Positions 25,326-33,766 of a stretch of DNA of 64,000 nt are shown here, one piece after another. Made by a program: the position numbers and the translations under genes. Position 1 is the first letter of the stretch. Every line of letters begins with the position of its first letter. The notes below the pieces were generated by a model. The model saw only the letters and a list, made by a program, of their open reading frames with translations, searched no databases and was not told where the DNA came from. This stretch comes from CAWJFJ01 sp963800065 (GTDB lineage Bacteria > Actinomycetota > Acidimicrobiia > Acidimicrobiales > UBA8190): assembly GCA_963800065.1 (NCBI GenBank), contig CAWCZO010000008.1, positions 248,001 to 312,000 on the forward strand, read 5' to 3'.

Positions 25326-26453
25326 GTGACAGACGTCCACGCCGACACGGGGGCACGATCGGCCACCGGCGACGACGTTCCCGACGGTTCGGGCACCCCG
25401 ACCGTGATCAGCCAGAAACGCGACGAGGAGCTCGCCGCCCGCGCCATCCGGGTGGCGGCCCGCGGTAGCAAGCCGACCCGGACCGTCTCGGCCCGGGTCA
25501 GCGTCTGGCTCCGGCTGGTCGAGCTGTGGCGGGCCCGGGAGCTCTTCGTCTTCCTGGTCCGCAAGGAGATCAAGGTCCGGTACAAGAACTCGGTCCTCGG
25601 CTTCCTGTGGTCGATGCTCAATCCGGCGCTGACCCTGGCCGTCTTCTACGTCCTGTTCACCTACTTCCTCCCCAACGGGATCCCCTACTTCGTCATCTAC
25701 ATGTTCTCGGCCATGCTCGTCTGGAACCTCTACCAGGCGGCACTGCTCTCCGGCACCGTCTCGGTGGTGGTGAACGCCGGCATCGTGAAGAAGGTGGCCT
25801 TCCCCCGCGAGATCCTGGTGCTGGCCTCGGTCGGCTCGGCCTTCGTCTACTTCTTCTACCAGTCCCTCGTCATGATCGGCTTCATGATCGCCTTCCACCA
25901 CGCCCCCGCCTGGAGCGACATCTGGCTCCTGATTCCCGCTCTGGCCGCCATCGTCGTCTTCGCCGCCGCACTGTCGGTCTTCCTCTCGGCCGTGAACGTC
26001 TACCTGCGCGATACCCAGCACCTCGTCGAGGTGCTCCTGGTGGCCTGGTTCTGGGCCATCCCCACCGTGTACGCCTTCTCGGGCCGGGTCCAGGCGTCGC
26101 TGCGGCGCCACACCATCCTGTTCATCCCCCACACCAGGCTGATCTGGCTCTACTTCTCCAACCCCGTCACCCCGGTGGTCATGACTTTCCAGCGCGTCTT
26201 CTACAACATCTGGAATGCCCACTCCACCAAGTTGACGCCGGCGTCACCAATAACCAAGCAGATCGGCCCGAACACCTACCAGGTCATCGGAACAAAGCCG
26301 GCGTATCACGCTCCCCTCTCCGTCATGTCCCACTACCCGATCCACTGGTACGTGGGCGCCGATCTGGCCGTTCTGGGCGTGTCGATCCTCCTCTTCCTCG
26401 GGGCCCTCATGGTGTTCGGGCACCTCGAGGGAAACTTCGCCGAAGAGCTCTGA
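25326..26453 (+). CDS. ABC-2 type polysaccharide exporter permease (Wzm-like)
   Basis: The 375-residue protein has a basic cytosolic N-terminus, 'LFVFLVRKEIKVRYKNSVLGFLWSMLNP' (the typical coupling-helix region of ABC-2 permeases) and six hydrophobic segments. A loop of about 50 residues between the last two helices (near 26210-26330) is longer than usual. With the ATPase that follows eight bases downstream it should form an exporter for an undecaprenyl-linked glycan. The GTG at 25326 lies 25 bases after clpP. Together with the surrounding glycosyltransferases this makes the locus a complete glycan assembly and export system. Confidence 0.92.
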   Translation: MTDVHADTGARSATGDDVPDGSGTPTVISQKRDEELAARAIRVAARGSKPTRTVSARVSVWLRLVELWRARELFVFLVRKEIKVRYKNSVLGFLWSMLNPALTLAVFYVLFTYFLPNGIPYFVIYMFSAMLVWNLYQAALLSGTVSVVVNAGIVKKVAFPREILVLASVGSAFVYFFYQSLVMIGFMIAFHHAPAWSDIWLLIPALAAIVVFAAALSVFLSAVNVYLRDTQHLVEVLLVAWFWAIPTVYAFSGRVQASLRRHTILFIPHTRLIWLYFSNPVTPVVMTFQRVFYNIWNAHSTKLTPASPITKQIGPNTYQVIGTKPAYHAPLSVMSHYPIHWYVGADLAVLGVSILLFLGALMVFGHLEGNFAEEL

Positions 26454-26460
26454 TCCGGAC

Positions 26461-27672
26461 ATGACCTCGAACATCGCCGTGGACGTGGTCGACGTCTCCA
26501 AGAGGTTCCGCCTCTACCACGAGAAGTACTACTCGTTGAAGGAACGCGTCCTCCATCTGGGGAACAACACCTACGAGGACTTCTGGGCACTGAAGGACAT
26601 CAGCTTCGAGGTGGGCGAGGGTCAGACGGTGGGAATTCTCGGCCGTAACGGGTCGGGGAAGTCGACGCTGCTCAAGTGCATGTCGGGGATCCTGCAGCCG
26701 ACCAAAGGCAAGATCGTGGTGCGGGGTGCGCTGGCTGCTCTTCTCGAACTGGGTGCCGGTTTCCAGCCCGAGCTGTCGGGTCGGGAGAACATCTTCCTGA
26801 ACGCGTCGCTCCTGGGTCTGTCCACACACGAGGTGGAGAGTCGCTTCGACGAGATCGTGGCCTTCGCCGAGCTGGAGAACTTCATCGACAACCAGGTGAA
26901 GTACTACTCGTCGGGCATGTACGTCCGCTTGGGCTTCGCCGTGGCCGTGAACGTCGACCCCGACATCCTCGTGGTCGACGAGGTGCTGGCCGTGGGAGAC
27001 GAGAATTTCCAGCGCAAGTGCATGGGCCGGATCAAGGAGTTCCAGGACGACGGGCGGACCATCTTGTTCGTCACCCACTCGCCCGATCTCGTCCGCGTCA
27101 TCTGCGACCGGGCCGTGGTGCTCAGCTCGGGGGAGATGCTCGGATACGCCTCGGCGGCCGAGGCCGTGAAGATCTACCACGACCACCTCCTGACCCTGGC
27201 CCCGGGGTCGGCCATCACCGCCTCCGAACCGGCCTTGGAGGTCCCGGCCCACCGGCCCGTGAGCATCACCACCGTCGACCTCGAACACCCGGGCACGGGG
27301 ACCAGGCACCATCTCCTGCCGGGCGAGCCCTTGACCGTCCACATCGACTTCGAGGCCATAGAGCCGGTTCCGGACCTGGTGATCGCCGTGGAGCTCCACA
27401 ACCAGTCCGGTGAGCTGCTCTTCGCCTCCGACACCGAGATCCTGGACCAGCATTTCGACGTTCCCGTGGGCGGCGGTCGGGCCGACCTGATCTTCGACCG
27501 CGTCCCCTTCCTCGACGGGGCCTACACGGTGGCCGTCGACCTGAAGAGCCGTCTGGGGATCGTCTACGACCGGCGTGAGCTCCTCGGGTTCGAGGTGATG
27601 AACCCCGGCCGGGCGAGGGGATTCCTGGCGCTCGAGCTGCGGGTCGAGATCCGGACGCCCAGCCTGAGCTAA
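26461..27672 (+). CDS. Polysaccharide ABC exporter ATPase (Wzt-like) with C-terminal glycan-binding domain
   Basis: The 403-residue protein has an ABC ATPase with Walker A 'GILGRNGSGKSTLLK', a signature-region 'YYSSGMYVRLGFAVAV' and Walker B 'DILVVDEVLAVGD', followed by the H-loop 'VTHSPD'. From about residue 255 a beta-rich domain ('VHIDFEAIEPVPDLVIAVEL') matches the Wzt C-terminal carbohydrate-binding fold, which recognises the capped end of the exported polymer. It pairs with the permease just upstream. Its TAA overlaps the TAG of the convergent membrane protein gene. Confidence 0.94.
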   Translation: MTSNIAVDVVDVSKRFRLYHEKYYSLKERVLHLGNNTYEDFWALKDISFEVGEGQTVGILGRNGSGKSTLLKCMSGILQPTKGKIVVRGALAALLELGAGFQPELSGRENIFLNASLLGLSTHEVESRFDEIVAFAELENFIDNQVKYYSSGMYVRLGFAVAVNVDPDILVVDEVLAVGDENFQRKCMGRIKEFQDDGRTILFVTHSPDLVRVICDRAVVLSSGEMLGYASAAEAVKIYHDHLLTLAPGSAITASEPALEVPAHRPVSITTVDLEHPGTGTRHHLLPGEPLTVHIDFEAIEPVPDLVIAVELHNQSGELLFASDTEILDQHFDVPVGGGRADLIFDRVPFLDGAYTVAVDLKSRLGIVYDRRELLGFEVMNPGRARGFLALELRVEIRTPSLS

Positions 27673-29231
27673 CGCGCCCCGGTGGCCGCCGCCCGCTGGG
27701 CATCGGCGGCGCGGATGGTGTCGGCCGTATCGGCGTAGGGAGCCTGGTAACGGGCCTTGGAGATCCACCATCCGGGATGGTGGATCTCCACGCTGGCCGG
27801 CAGGATGCCGGGGGCGGCGACGAAGCGCTGCACGTTGACCACCACGACACCGGCGACGAGCACGGTGGCCACCACCACCGCCGCCCGCCGGACGCCCCGG
27901 GCCCGGTGGTGCAGGAGGTGGGCCACCGGGAGAAGCAGGAGAACGGTGGCCGGGACCAGATACGACAGGACGGCACCGCCGGCGGTGAACTGTCCCAGGG
28001 TGACGACGGCGACGGGGGGGACCAGGGCGGCCAGGAGGATGACGCCCGTCCCCTGGTACCAGGGGCGCTCGATCCCGTGCCGGGGCTCGGGGGCCGTACC
28101 CCAGATGCGCAGAGAGGCGTTCCCGCCGGGCTGGCGGGTCACCAACCGGGCCCCGGCCGTGACCACGACGGCCAGCACCGCCACGGCGATGAGGGGTCCG
28201 AGGCTCACCAGGGACCACCCCCCGAAGGTGCCGATGTTGGTGACGGCGCCCGAGGAGGGGGCGGCGAAGACCGACGAGGTCTCCGCGGCGTGCCACACCT
28301 GGTTGTGGACGGCGTGGGCCCACGCACGGAAGCCCCCGGGTTGGACGAGGATCAGGGGGACCAGCCACAGCGCCACCGAACCGACGGTGGCGACGACGGC
28401 GGTGAGCAGCTGGCCCATCGTCCGCACGCTGGCCACCACGGCGATGGCGGCCAGGAGGACGAAGGCGGGAAGGACGGACAGGCGCACGCCGGCGGCGAGC
28501 CCCAAGGCCAGCACCGCCACCACCCCGTGGGCGCCGTACGGCCGGGCCCGGCGGGCCAGGATGATCAGGAGGGCGGCCGCAAAGGCGTCGACGCTGTACG
28601 TCGAGACGGTGGCGCCGGCGAACCACGACACCGGGGCCGAGGCGACGAGGCCCCCGGCGGCCACGCCCACGAAGCGTCCACCGATGGCGGTGCCCGCCGC
28701 GCAGGTGAGACCGGCGGCGGCGGCGGACAACAGCGCGGCCACGAGGACCAGGCTGTGGACGGGGCTCAGGCCGGTCACCACACGAACGGCATGCCCGGCG
28801 GCGACGTAGAGCCACGACCCCGGCGCGGGTGGTGTGCCGCGGGCGACGTCGAAGTGCCCGGAGCCGGCCACGTACCGGGCGCCGGCGGTGTCGGTCGGTC
28901 GCGAGGCCCCGTACGACAGGCGAAGAACCAGGGTCACCGCCCCGATCGCCACCGAGGCGGCCAACGTGGGGGAACGCAGCCAGGGCGTCTCACCGGTGGA
29001 CCAGCCGCGCAACGAAGGGCGGTGCAGGTGGGAGACCTGTCGCAGGTTCTCGCGGCCGAGCGTTCCCACGTTCACCGGCAGCTCCTCTGACACGTGCCAG
29101 ACGACGTCGGTGGCCGGTGCGATGACAGGGCCCCCGCCCGCTGCCGGGCACGCTACCAGCGGTTCCTTGTCGACGCTGGGACGACGGGTGTCCCCGGAAA
29201 GGGGGTCGGGCGCCGGTAGGCTCGATTCCAT
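27669..29231 (-). CDS. Polytopic membrane protein, possible GT-C-type glycosyltransferase
   Basis: From ATG 29231 the protein has 520 residues with a soluble N-terminus of about 85 residues and roughly eleven hydrophobic segments. The first extracytoplasmic loop ('YVAGSGHFDVARGTPPAPGSWL') resembles those of GT-C mannosyltransferases or phage-infection-type membrane proteins, but no clear DxD motif is seen. Location inside a glycan locus supports a sugar-transfer role; this is inference. The start is uncertain: a longer in-frame start at 29303 exists, and ATG 29231 has GGGAGAG four bases upstream but abuts the divergent gene's probable start. Confidence 0.72.
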   Translation of the reverse strand: MESSLPAPDPLSGDTRRPSVDKEPLVACPAAGGGPVIAPATDVVWHVSEELPVNVGTLGRENLRQVSHLHRPSLRGWSTGETPWLRSPTLAASVAIGAVTLVLRLSYGASRPTDTAGARYVAGSGHFDVARGTPPAPGSWLYVAAGHAVRVVTGLSPVHSLVLVAALLSAAAAGLTCAAGTAIGGRFVGVAAGGLVASAPVSWFAGATVSTYSVDAFAAALLIILARRARPYGAHGVVAVLALGLAAGVRLSVLPAFVLLAAIAVVASVRTMGQLLTAVVATVGSVALWLVPLILVQPGGFRAWAHAVHNQVWHAAETSSVFAAPSSGAVTNIGTFGGWSLVSLGPLIAVAVLAVVVTAGARLVTRQPGGNASLRIWGTAPEPRHGIERPWYQGTGVILLAALVPPVAVVTLGQFTAGGAVLSYLVPATVLLLLPVAHLLHHRARGVRRAAVVVATVLVAGVVVVNVQRFVAAPGILPASVEIHHPGWWISKARYQAPYADTADTIRAADAQRAAATGAR

Positions 29232-31329
29232 CAGGCTCTCCCGCTTTCCCCTTTTCGCTTCCGCTCGTCGCCGCGCGTTCGTTTTCACCGCTGTCGTCGT
29301 CATCGCCGGCGCGTCGGTGGTGGCGCTGCCCGCCCCCCCGGCCTCGGCCTACCCCTATCCGGACGTCACCCTCCAGGTCCACGGCTTCGGCGGCGGTGTG
29401 GGGATGGGTCAGTGGGGCGCGCTCGGCTACGCCGTGACGGCGTCCAGCTACACGGCGATCCTCGAGCACTACTACGGGACCTTGAGTGCCGGTGGGTCGA
29501 CGTCGGTCGGTACGTCCCCGAGTTTCAACGACAGCACGTCCGTCAGCGTGGCGCTCACGGAGAACACGAACGGAAACAACGAGGACGTCCTGGTGACGTC
29601 GGCCTCCGCCTTCACGGCCGGAGGGGCATCGGTGCCGGCCAACGGCGCCTCGCTTTTCGCCTGGACGGGAACGGCGTGGACGGTGGAGACGAGCAGCAGT
29701 GGCTGCGCCGGACCCTGGAGCGCGCCGTCCCCGGTCGTCGGCGGTCCCGTCGCCACACCGGGAGCGGCTGAGCCCTTTCCCGGCAACGTCGCCGGCGCGG
29801 CGCTGACGTTGTGTTACGTCGGGGGGAACCTTTCGGTACGAGGCACCATCCAAGGGGCGTTGAACTCCGCCGACCAGGTGCGCGCCATCAACGTGTTGCC
29901 CCTCGGGCCGTACGTGGCCGACGTGACCCCGTCGGAGTCGCCGGCCTCATGGGGTTCGTTGGGGTCGGCCGGTCCCCAGGGTGAAGCGTGGGGGTTCCAG
30001 GAGCTCGAGGCCCAGGCCGTCGCCGCTCGCTCGTACGTCATGGCCGACGCCGCCGCCGGCGGATACTTCGGCTACGCCAGTATCTGCGACACGACGGCCT
30101 GTCAGGACTACCCCGGCATCCAGAACGAGAGTGCCATCACCGACCTGGCCACGACGGACACGGCCGGCCAGGCCGTCCTCATGTCTCCCGGTGTGCCGGC
30201 GCTCACCCAGTACTCGGCGTCGACGGGTGGGTACACCGCCGCCGGCACGTTCACGGCCGTGCCCGACGCCGGCGACTCGATCTGCATCACCGGCGCCTGC
30301 AACCCGTACCACTCCTACACGGTCTCGATCCCGGTGTCGGCCATCACGGCCAAGTTCCCCCAGCTCGGCACCCTCGTCTCCGTCGACGTCTCGCAGCGCA
30401 ACGGGCTCGGTGACTTCGGCGGACGGGTCCTCGAGATGTCCCTCGAGGGCTCCGCCCAGACGGTGACGCTCACCGGGAACGCCTTCGCCGCCGACTTCTC
30501 CTCCTACGGGCCCGGCGGGGCCCTCTCGAACTGGTTCGCGGTGGAAGGTCAGCCGAGCGGGGGGATCGCCGGCTACTGGTTGGTGGCCTCCGACGGTGGC
30601 GTCTTCTCCTTCGGGAGCGCCGGCTTCGACGGCTCCATGGGCGGGAAATTCCTCGACGCCCCCATGGTGGGGATGGCCCGGACCACCGACGACGGCGGTT
30701 ACTGGACGGTGGCCTCCGACGGCGGGATCTTCTCCTTCGGCGACGCCGCCTTCCACGGCTCCATGGGGGGCAAGCACCTCGACGCCCCCATGGTGGGGAT
30801 GGCGCCCACACCCGACGGCGGCGGTTACTGGACGGTGGCCTCCGACGGCGGGATCTTCTCCTTCGGCGACGCCGCCTTCCACGGCTCCATGGGGGGCAAG
30901 CACCTCGACGCCCCCATGGTGGGAATGGCGCCCACACCCGACGGCGGCGGTTACTGGACGGTGGCCTCCGACGGCGGCGTCTTCTCCTTCGGCGACGCCG
31001 CCTTCCACGGCTCCATGGGCGGCCAGCATCTCGACCAACCCATCGTGGGGATGGCGGCCACACCGGACGGCGGGGGTTACTGGCTGGTGGGCGCCGACGG
31101 CGGGATCTTCTCCTTCGGTGACGCGCCGTTCGAGGGGTCGTTACCGGGGATCGGGGTCCACGCCACCGCCGTCTCGGTCCTCGCCACCGCCACCGGGACG
31201 GGCTACATCGTCGTCACCGCCGACGGCCAGGTGGTGGGGTTCGGCGACGCCCCGCAGTTCGGCGACGTCGCCGGAGAGGTGCCGGGATACGGCGGCCGCC
31301 TGGTCGGCGGTTCCCTGCTTCCCCAGTGA
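29188..31329 (+). CDS. Secreted SpoIID/LytB-domain protein with C-terminal 'SDGGIFSFGD' repeats
   Basis: A signal helix ('RAFVFTAVVVIAGASVVALPAPPASA') precedes a SpoIID/LytB amidase-enhancer domain (about 29380-30480) with 'GFGGGVGMGQWGALGYA', 'INVLPLGPYVADVTPSE' and 'QELEAQAVAARSYVM'. The end carries about five 42-residue repeats 'GYWTVASDGGIFSFGDAAFHGSMGG', the middle ones nearly identical in DNA. SpoIID-like proteins act on peptidoglycan glycan strands. The GTG at 29188 is the nearest canonical start and gives 713 residues. However, TAGGCT at 29217-29222 sits seven bases before an in-frame ATC at 29230, which would give a normal-length signal peptide, so the true start may be there. Confidence 0.87.
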   Translation: MSPERGSGAGRLDSIRLSRFPLFASARRRAFVFTAVVVIAGASVVALPAPPASAYPYPDVTLQVHGFGGGVGMGQWGALGYAVTASSYTAILEHYYGTLSAGGSTSVGTSPSFNDSTSVSVALTENTNGNNEDVLVTSASAFTAGGASVPANGASLFAWTGTAWTVETSSSGCAGPWSAPSPVVGGPVATPGAAEPFPGNVAGAALTLCYVGGNLSVRGTIQGALNSADQVRAINVLPLGPYVADVTPSESPASWGSLGSAGPQGEAWGFQELEAQAVAARSYVMADAAAGGYFGYASICDTTACQDYPGIQNESAITDLATTDTAGQAVLMSPGVPALTQYSASTGGYTAAGTFTAVPDAGDSICITGACNPYHSYTVSIPVSAITAKFPQLGTLVSVDVSQRNGLGDFGGRVLEMSLEGSAQTVTLTGNAFAADFSSYGPGGALSNWFAVEGQPSGGIAGYWLVASDGGVFSFGSAGFDGSMGGKFLDAPMVGMARTTDDGGYWTVASDGGIFSFGDAAFHGSMGGKHLDAPMVGMAPTPDGGGYWTVASDGGIFSFGDAAFHGSMGGKHLDAPMVGMAPTPDGGGYWTVASDGGVFSFGDAAFHGSMGGQHLDQPIVGMAATPDGGGYWLVGADGGIFSFGDAPFEGSLPGIGVHATAVSVLATATGTGYIVVTADGQVVGFGDAPQFGDVAGEVPGYGGRLVGGSLLPQ
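29217..29222 (+). promoter_or_regulatory. -10 element TAGGCT upstream of an in-frame ATC
   Basis: The same hexamer as before the VOC gene at 35.3 kb. Seven bases later comes an in-frame ATC (29230) that could be a non-canonical leaderless start of the SpoIID-like gene. Confidence 0.4.
30697..30980 (+). repeat. 126-base tandem repeats inside the SpoIID-like gene
   Basis: Units start at 30697, 30823 and 30949. The first two are identical except for a single base (GGGGATG versus GGGAATG), and the third starts identically and then diverges. They encode 42-residue 'SDGG' units. Near-identity at synonymous sites implies recent duplication or gene conversion. Confidence 0.85.
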
Positions 31330-31336
31330 CGACCCG

Positions 31337-32137
31337 GTGAGCAGACGGCGACGGTCGTCCCCCGGCAAGGGCTATGCGGGGAGGTCCGTCGTCGTCACGG
31401 GCGCATCGTCGGGACTGGGGCGCCGCCTCGCTCTCGATCTGGCCGGGGCCGGAGCCCTGGTGACGGCCGTGGCCCACAGCGCCGATCACGCGGGCGATCT
31501 CCAGGCCGGCCTGCGGGAGCGGTCCGGGGAGTCGGCCACCGTCGTCTGCGACGTGGCCGACACGCCGAGATGGACAGCGGTTCTGGCCGAGGTGGAGAAG
31601 ACCCGGGGCCGGATCGACGTCCTCGTGAACAACGCGGCGACCGATCCCGGGATCCGGTTGGCCGAGATGACCATGGACGAAGTCCGTCGCACCTTCGAGG
31701 TCAACTTCTTCGCCGCCGTGGCCGGCACCCTGGCCGTCCTACCGGGGATGTTCGACCGGGGGACGGGGATCGTGGTCAACGTCTCGTCGGACGGCGGGCG
31801 GCTGCCGTCGCCCGGACCCGGGATCTACCCGGCCTCGAAGGCGGCCCTGTCGGCGTTCACCGAGAGCGTCAGCTTCCGGGTGGCCCGGTACGGTGTCCGC
31901 ATGCACGTGGTCTACCCGGCCTGGATGCCCACGGCCATGGGTCGAGACGCCCTCGGACGGGGGCTCCGGGTCCCACCCCGACTGACGCGCCGGACCGAGG
32001 AGGAGGTGGCGCGCCTGATCCTTCACCGGATGGGCGGGCGGACGGTGGAGATCAGCGCCTCGCGTCTCATCGACGCCGCCTCCGTGTTCCGGGCCACGCT
32101 GCCGCGGACGTATCACTTCTTCCGCCGGACCTGGTGA
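31337..32137 (+). CDS. SDR-family oxidoreductase
   Basis: The 266-residue protein has 'TGASSGLGRRLA' near residue 21, 'NNAA' in place of NNAG, 'VVNVSSDGG' with the catalytic Ser and Y-x3-K in 'GIYPASKAAL'. The C-terminus departs from the FabG type, with a basic tail ('TYHFFRRTW'), like the SDRs that act on bulky lipophilic substrates. The GTG at 31337 overlaps no other gene and follows the SpoIID-like stop by 7 bases. The 3' end overlaps the convergent HAD gene by 71 bases. Substrate unknown. Confidence 0.87.
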   Translation: MSRRRRSSPGKGYAGRSVVVTGASSGLGRRLALDLAGAGALVTAVAHSADHAGDLQAGLRERSGESATVVCDVADTPRWTAVLAEVEKTRGRIDVLVNNAATDPGIRLAEMTMDEVRRTFEVNFFAAVAGTLAVLPGMFDRGTGIVVNVSSDGGRLPSPGPGIYPASKAALSAFTESVSFRVARYGVRMHVVYPAWMPTAMGRDALGRGLRVPPRLTRRTEEEVARLILHRMGGRTVEISASRLIDAASVFRATLPRTYHFFRRTW

Positions 32138-32831
32138 GTGTGCCCTGGTCCCCGCCGTCGGCGGCGAGGTCGGACAGGCGCGGGAAGGACCGGAGGGCAC
32201 CGAGCCGCCCCAGCCGCCCCACGTCGATCCCGACGTCGGCACCGGCCAGGAGCTGGCGGTCGCCGGCGCTGTTGCCGTAGGCCCACAGGACGGGAGCCAC
32301 AGCGCCCGGAGCGGTGCTCTCGTCGATCCAGCGCCGGACGCGGGCCAGCTTCTCCTGACCGCGGCAGTTCCGGCCGTTGTAGCCGCCGGTGAGCCGGCCG
32401 TCGGGGCCCACCGCCAGGCGGGTGGCCACCACGGCGTCGACGTCCAGGTCCTGGGCCAACGGTCTCAGGTACAGGTCGGGCGAGGCCGAGACGATGACGA
32501 GGCGATGGCCGCGGGCCCGGTGCCACTCCATCCGCTCCCGGACGTCGTTCCGGGCGTGTCCACGGTAGTGAGCCCGCCCGAAGGCGGCCGCCTGCTCGGC
32601 CACCTCGTCGGCCGACAGCCCGGCCAGGGTGCGGCGGAACAGGGCCTCCTTGGTGTCGTCGGCGTAACGACCACCGAGCAGGGCGTTCACGGCCAGCCTG
32701 GGGGCCAGGGCCACGGCGGCCGTCGTCACCCGCCGCCGCCCCCGGAGCGCCACCAGGAACGGCCACACACTGCCCCCGCTCGTCAGGGTCCCGTCGAAAT
32801 CGAAGGCGGCCACCACCGACGCCGCGCTCAT
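32067..32831 (-). CDS. HAD-IB family phosphatase (SerB/CicA-like)
   Basis: The 254-residue protein has motif I 'AFDFDGTLTSGG' at residues 8-19 (nucleophile Asp and acid Asp), motif II 'VIVSASPDLYL', the conserved Lys in 'GQEKLARV' and motif III 'AYGNSAGDRQLL'. All catalytic residues of HAD-superfamily subfamily IB are there; substrates include phosphoserine and lysophosphatidic acid. The ATG at 32831 overlaps the upstream crotonase stop (ATGA), so the two are coupled. The C-terminal 25 residues are Arg-rich and overlap the convergent SDR gene. Confidence 0.9.
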   Translation of the reverse strand: MSAASVVAAFDFDGTLTSGGSVWPFLVALRGRRRVTTAAVALAPRLAVNALLGGRYADDTKEALFRRTLAGLSADEVAEQAAAFGRAHYRGHARNDVRERMEWHRARGHRLVIVSASPDLYLRPLAQDLDVDAVVATRLAVGPDGRLTGGYNGRNCRGQEKLARVRRWIDESTAPGAVAPVLWAYGNSAGDRQLLAGADVGIDVGRLGRLGALRSFPRLSDLAADGGDQGTLTRSGGRSDTSAAAWPGTRRRRR

Positions 32832-33607
32832 CCGGGCGACAGGGGCCCACCGTGGCGGCCGGCCCCGGAGGCGAAGCGTCGCGCCCCCGCCGCCGTCTCC
32901 CCGCTGCCGATGGTCTGGCGCCCCAGGCGGGCCTCGGCGGCCAGGGCGTCCTCCTCGTCGAGGCCCCACTGCCAGAGCACCGAACGGCGGTCGTTGCGCA
33001 GGCAGGTCTGGGGGAAGGCGGCCAGCTCCTGGGCCAGGGTCACCGCCTCGGTCAACGCCGACCCCGGCGCCACCAGACGGTTCACGAGGCCCATCGTGAG
33101 GGCCTCGGGCCCACCCACGCCCCGACCGGTGAGGACGAGGTCGAGAGCGTGGCTCTGGCCCACCAGACGGGGCAGCCGGACGGTGCCCCCGTCGACCAGG
33201 GGGACTCCGAAGCGACGGCAGTAGACGCCGAGGACGGCGTCACTGGCGGCCACCCGGAGGTCGCACCACAGGGCCAGCTCCAACCCGCCGGCCACGGCGT
33301 GGCCCTCGATGGCGGCGATGACCGGCTTCGACAGCTCCAGCCGGGTCGGCCCCATGGGTCCGGGCCCGTCCTCGAGGACGGGCCGGGGCTCGCCCTCCGA
33401 CAGCGCCGTCAGGTCGGCCCCGGCGCAGAAGCTGCCCCCGGCGCCGGTGAGGACGGCCACCGAGGCCGAGGAGTCGGCGTCGAAGGCCCCGAAGGCGTCG
33501 AGGAGGGCCACGGCGGTGGCGTCGTCGACGGCATTGCGCCGCTCGGGACGGCAGATGGTGACGACGGTGACGGGGCCGTCGGTCGTGACCTCGATGGTCC
33601 GCACCAC
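32828..33607 (-). CDS. Enoyl-CoA hydratase/isomerase (crotonase) family protein
   Basis: The 259-residue protein shows the crotonase pattern: 'RPERRNAVDDATAVALLDAF', the first oxyanion-hole segment 'GSFCAGADLTAL' and the second 'IEGHAVAGGLELALWCDLRVA'. The Glu expected in 'EVxLG' is replaced by 'CRRFGVPLVDGGT', which is found in non-hydratase members, so isomerase or hydrolase activity is as likely as hydration. The start at 33607 encodes 'MVRTIEVTTDGP', the usual first strand. It is translationally coupled to the HAD gene. Confidence 0.9.
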   Translation of the reverse strand: MVRTIEVTTDGPVTVVTICRPERRNAVDDATAVALLDAFGAFDADSSASVAVLTGAGGSFCAGADLTALSEGEPRPVLEDGPGPMGPTRLELSKPVIAAIEGHAVAGGLELALWCDLRVAASDAVLGVYCRRFGVPLVDGGTVRLPRLVGQSHALDLVLTGRGVGGPEALTMGLVNRLVAPGSALTEAVTLAQELAAFPQTCLRNDRRSVLWQWGLDEEDALAAEARLGRQTIGSGETAAGARRFASGAGRHGGPLSPG

Positions 33608-33675
33608 GGCATTCTCCCAGAGGGCCCGTCCTGATCACGTCCGCAGGGGGCTGTCCAGAAAGGTGACTCCGGGGG

Positions 33676-33704
33676 TCGACAATTACGGGCCCGCCCGCTA
33701 CAGT
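33676..33704 (+). promoter_or_regulatory. Sigma-A type promoter of the peroxiredoxin gene
   Basis: TCGACA (33676-33681) and TACAGT (33699-33704) are separated by 17 bases. The leader of about 55 bases ends with the ribosome site GCAGGAGGAG before ATG 33767, so this gene has a normal 5' leader. Confidence 0.55.
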
Positions 33705-33766
33705 CGGGCCGGAAAGGCCGAACCGGCACCGGATCGACACAGGACAACACGACCGCAGGAGGAGAC

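Noticed and set aside
26407..28815. 802-codon minus frame across the Wzt-like gene and the membrane protein gene
   Set aside because: Arg/Pro-rich antisense or shifted translation of two real genes.
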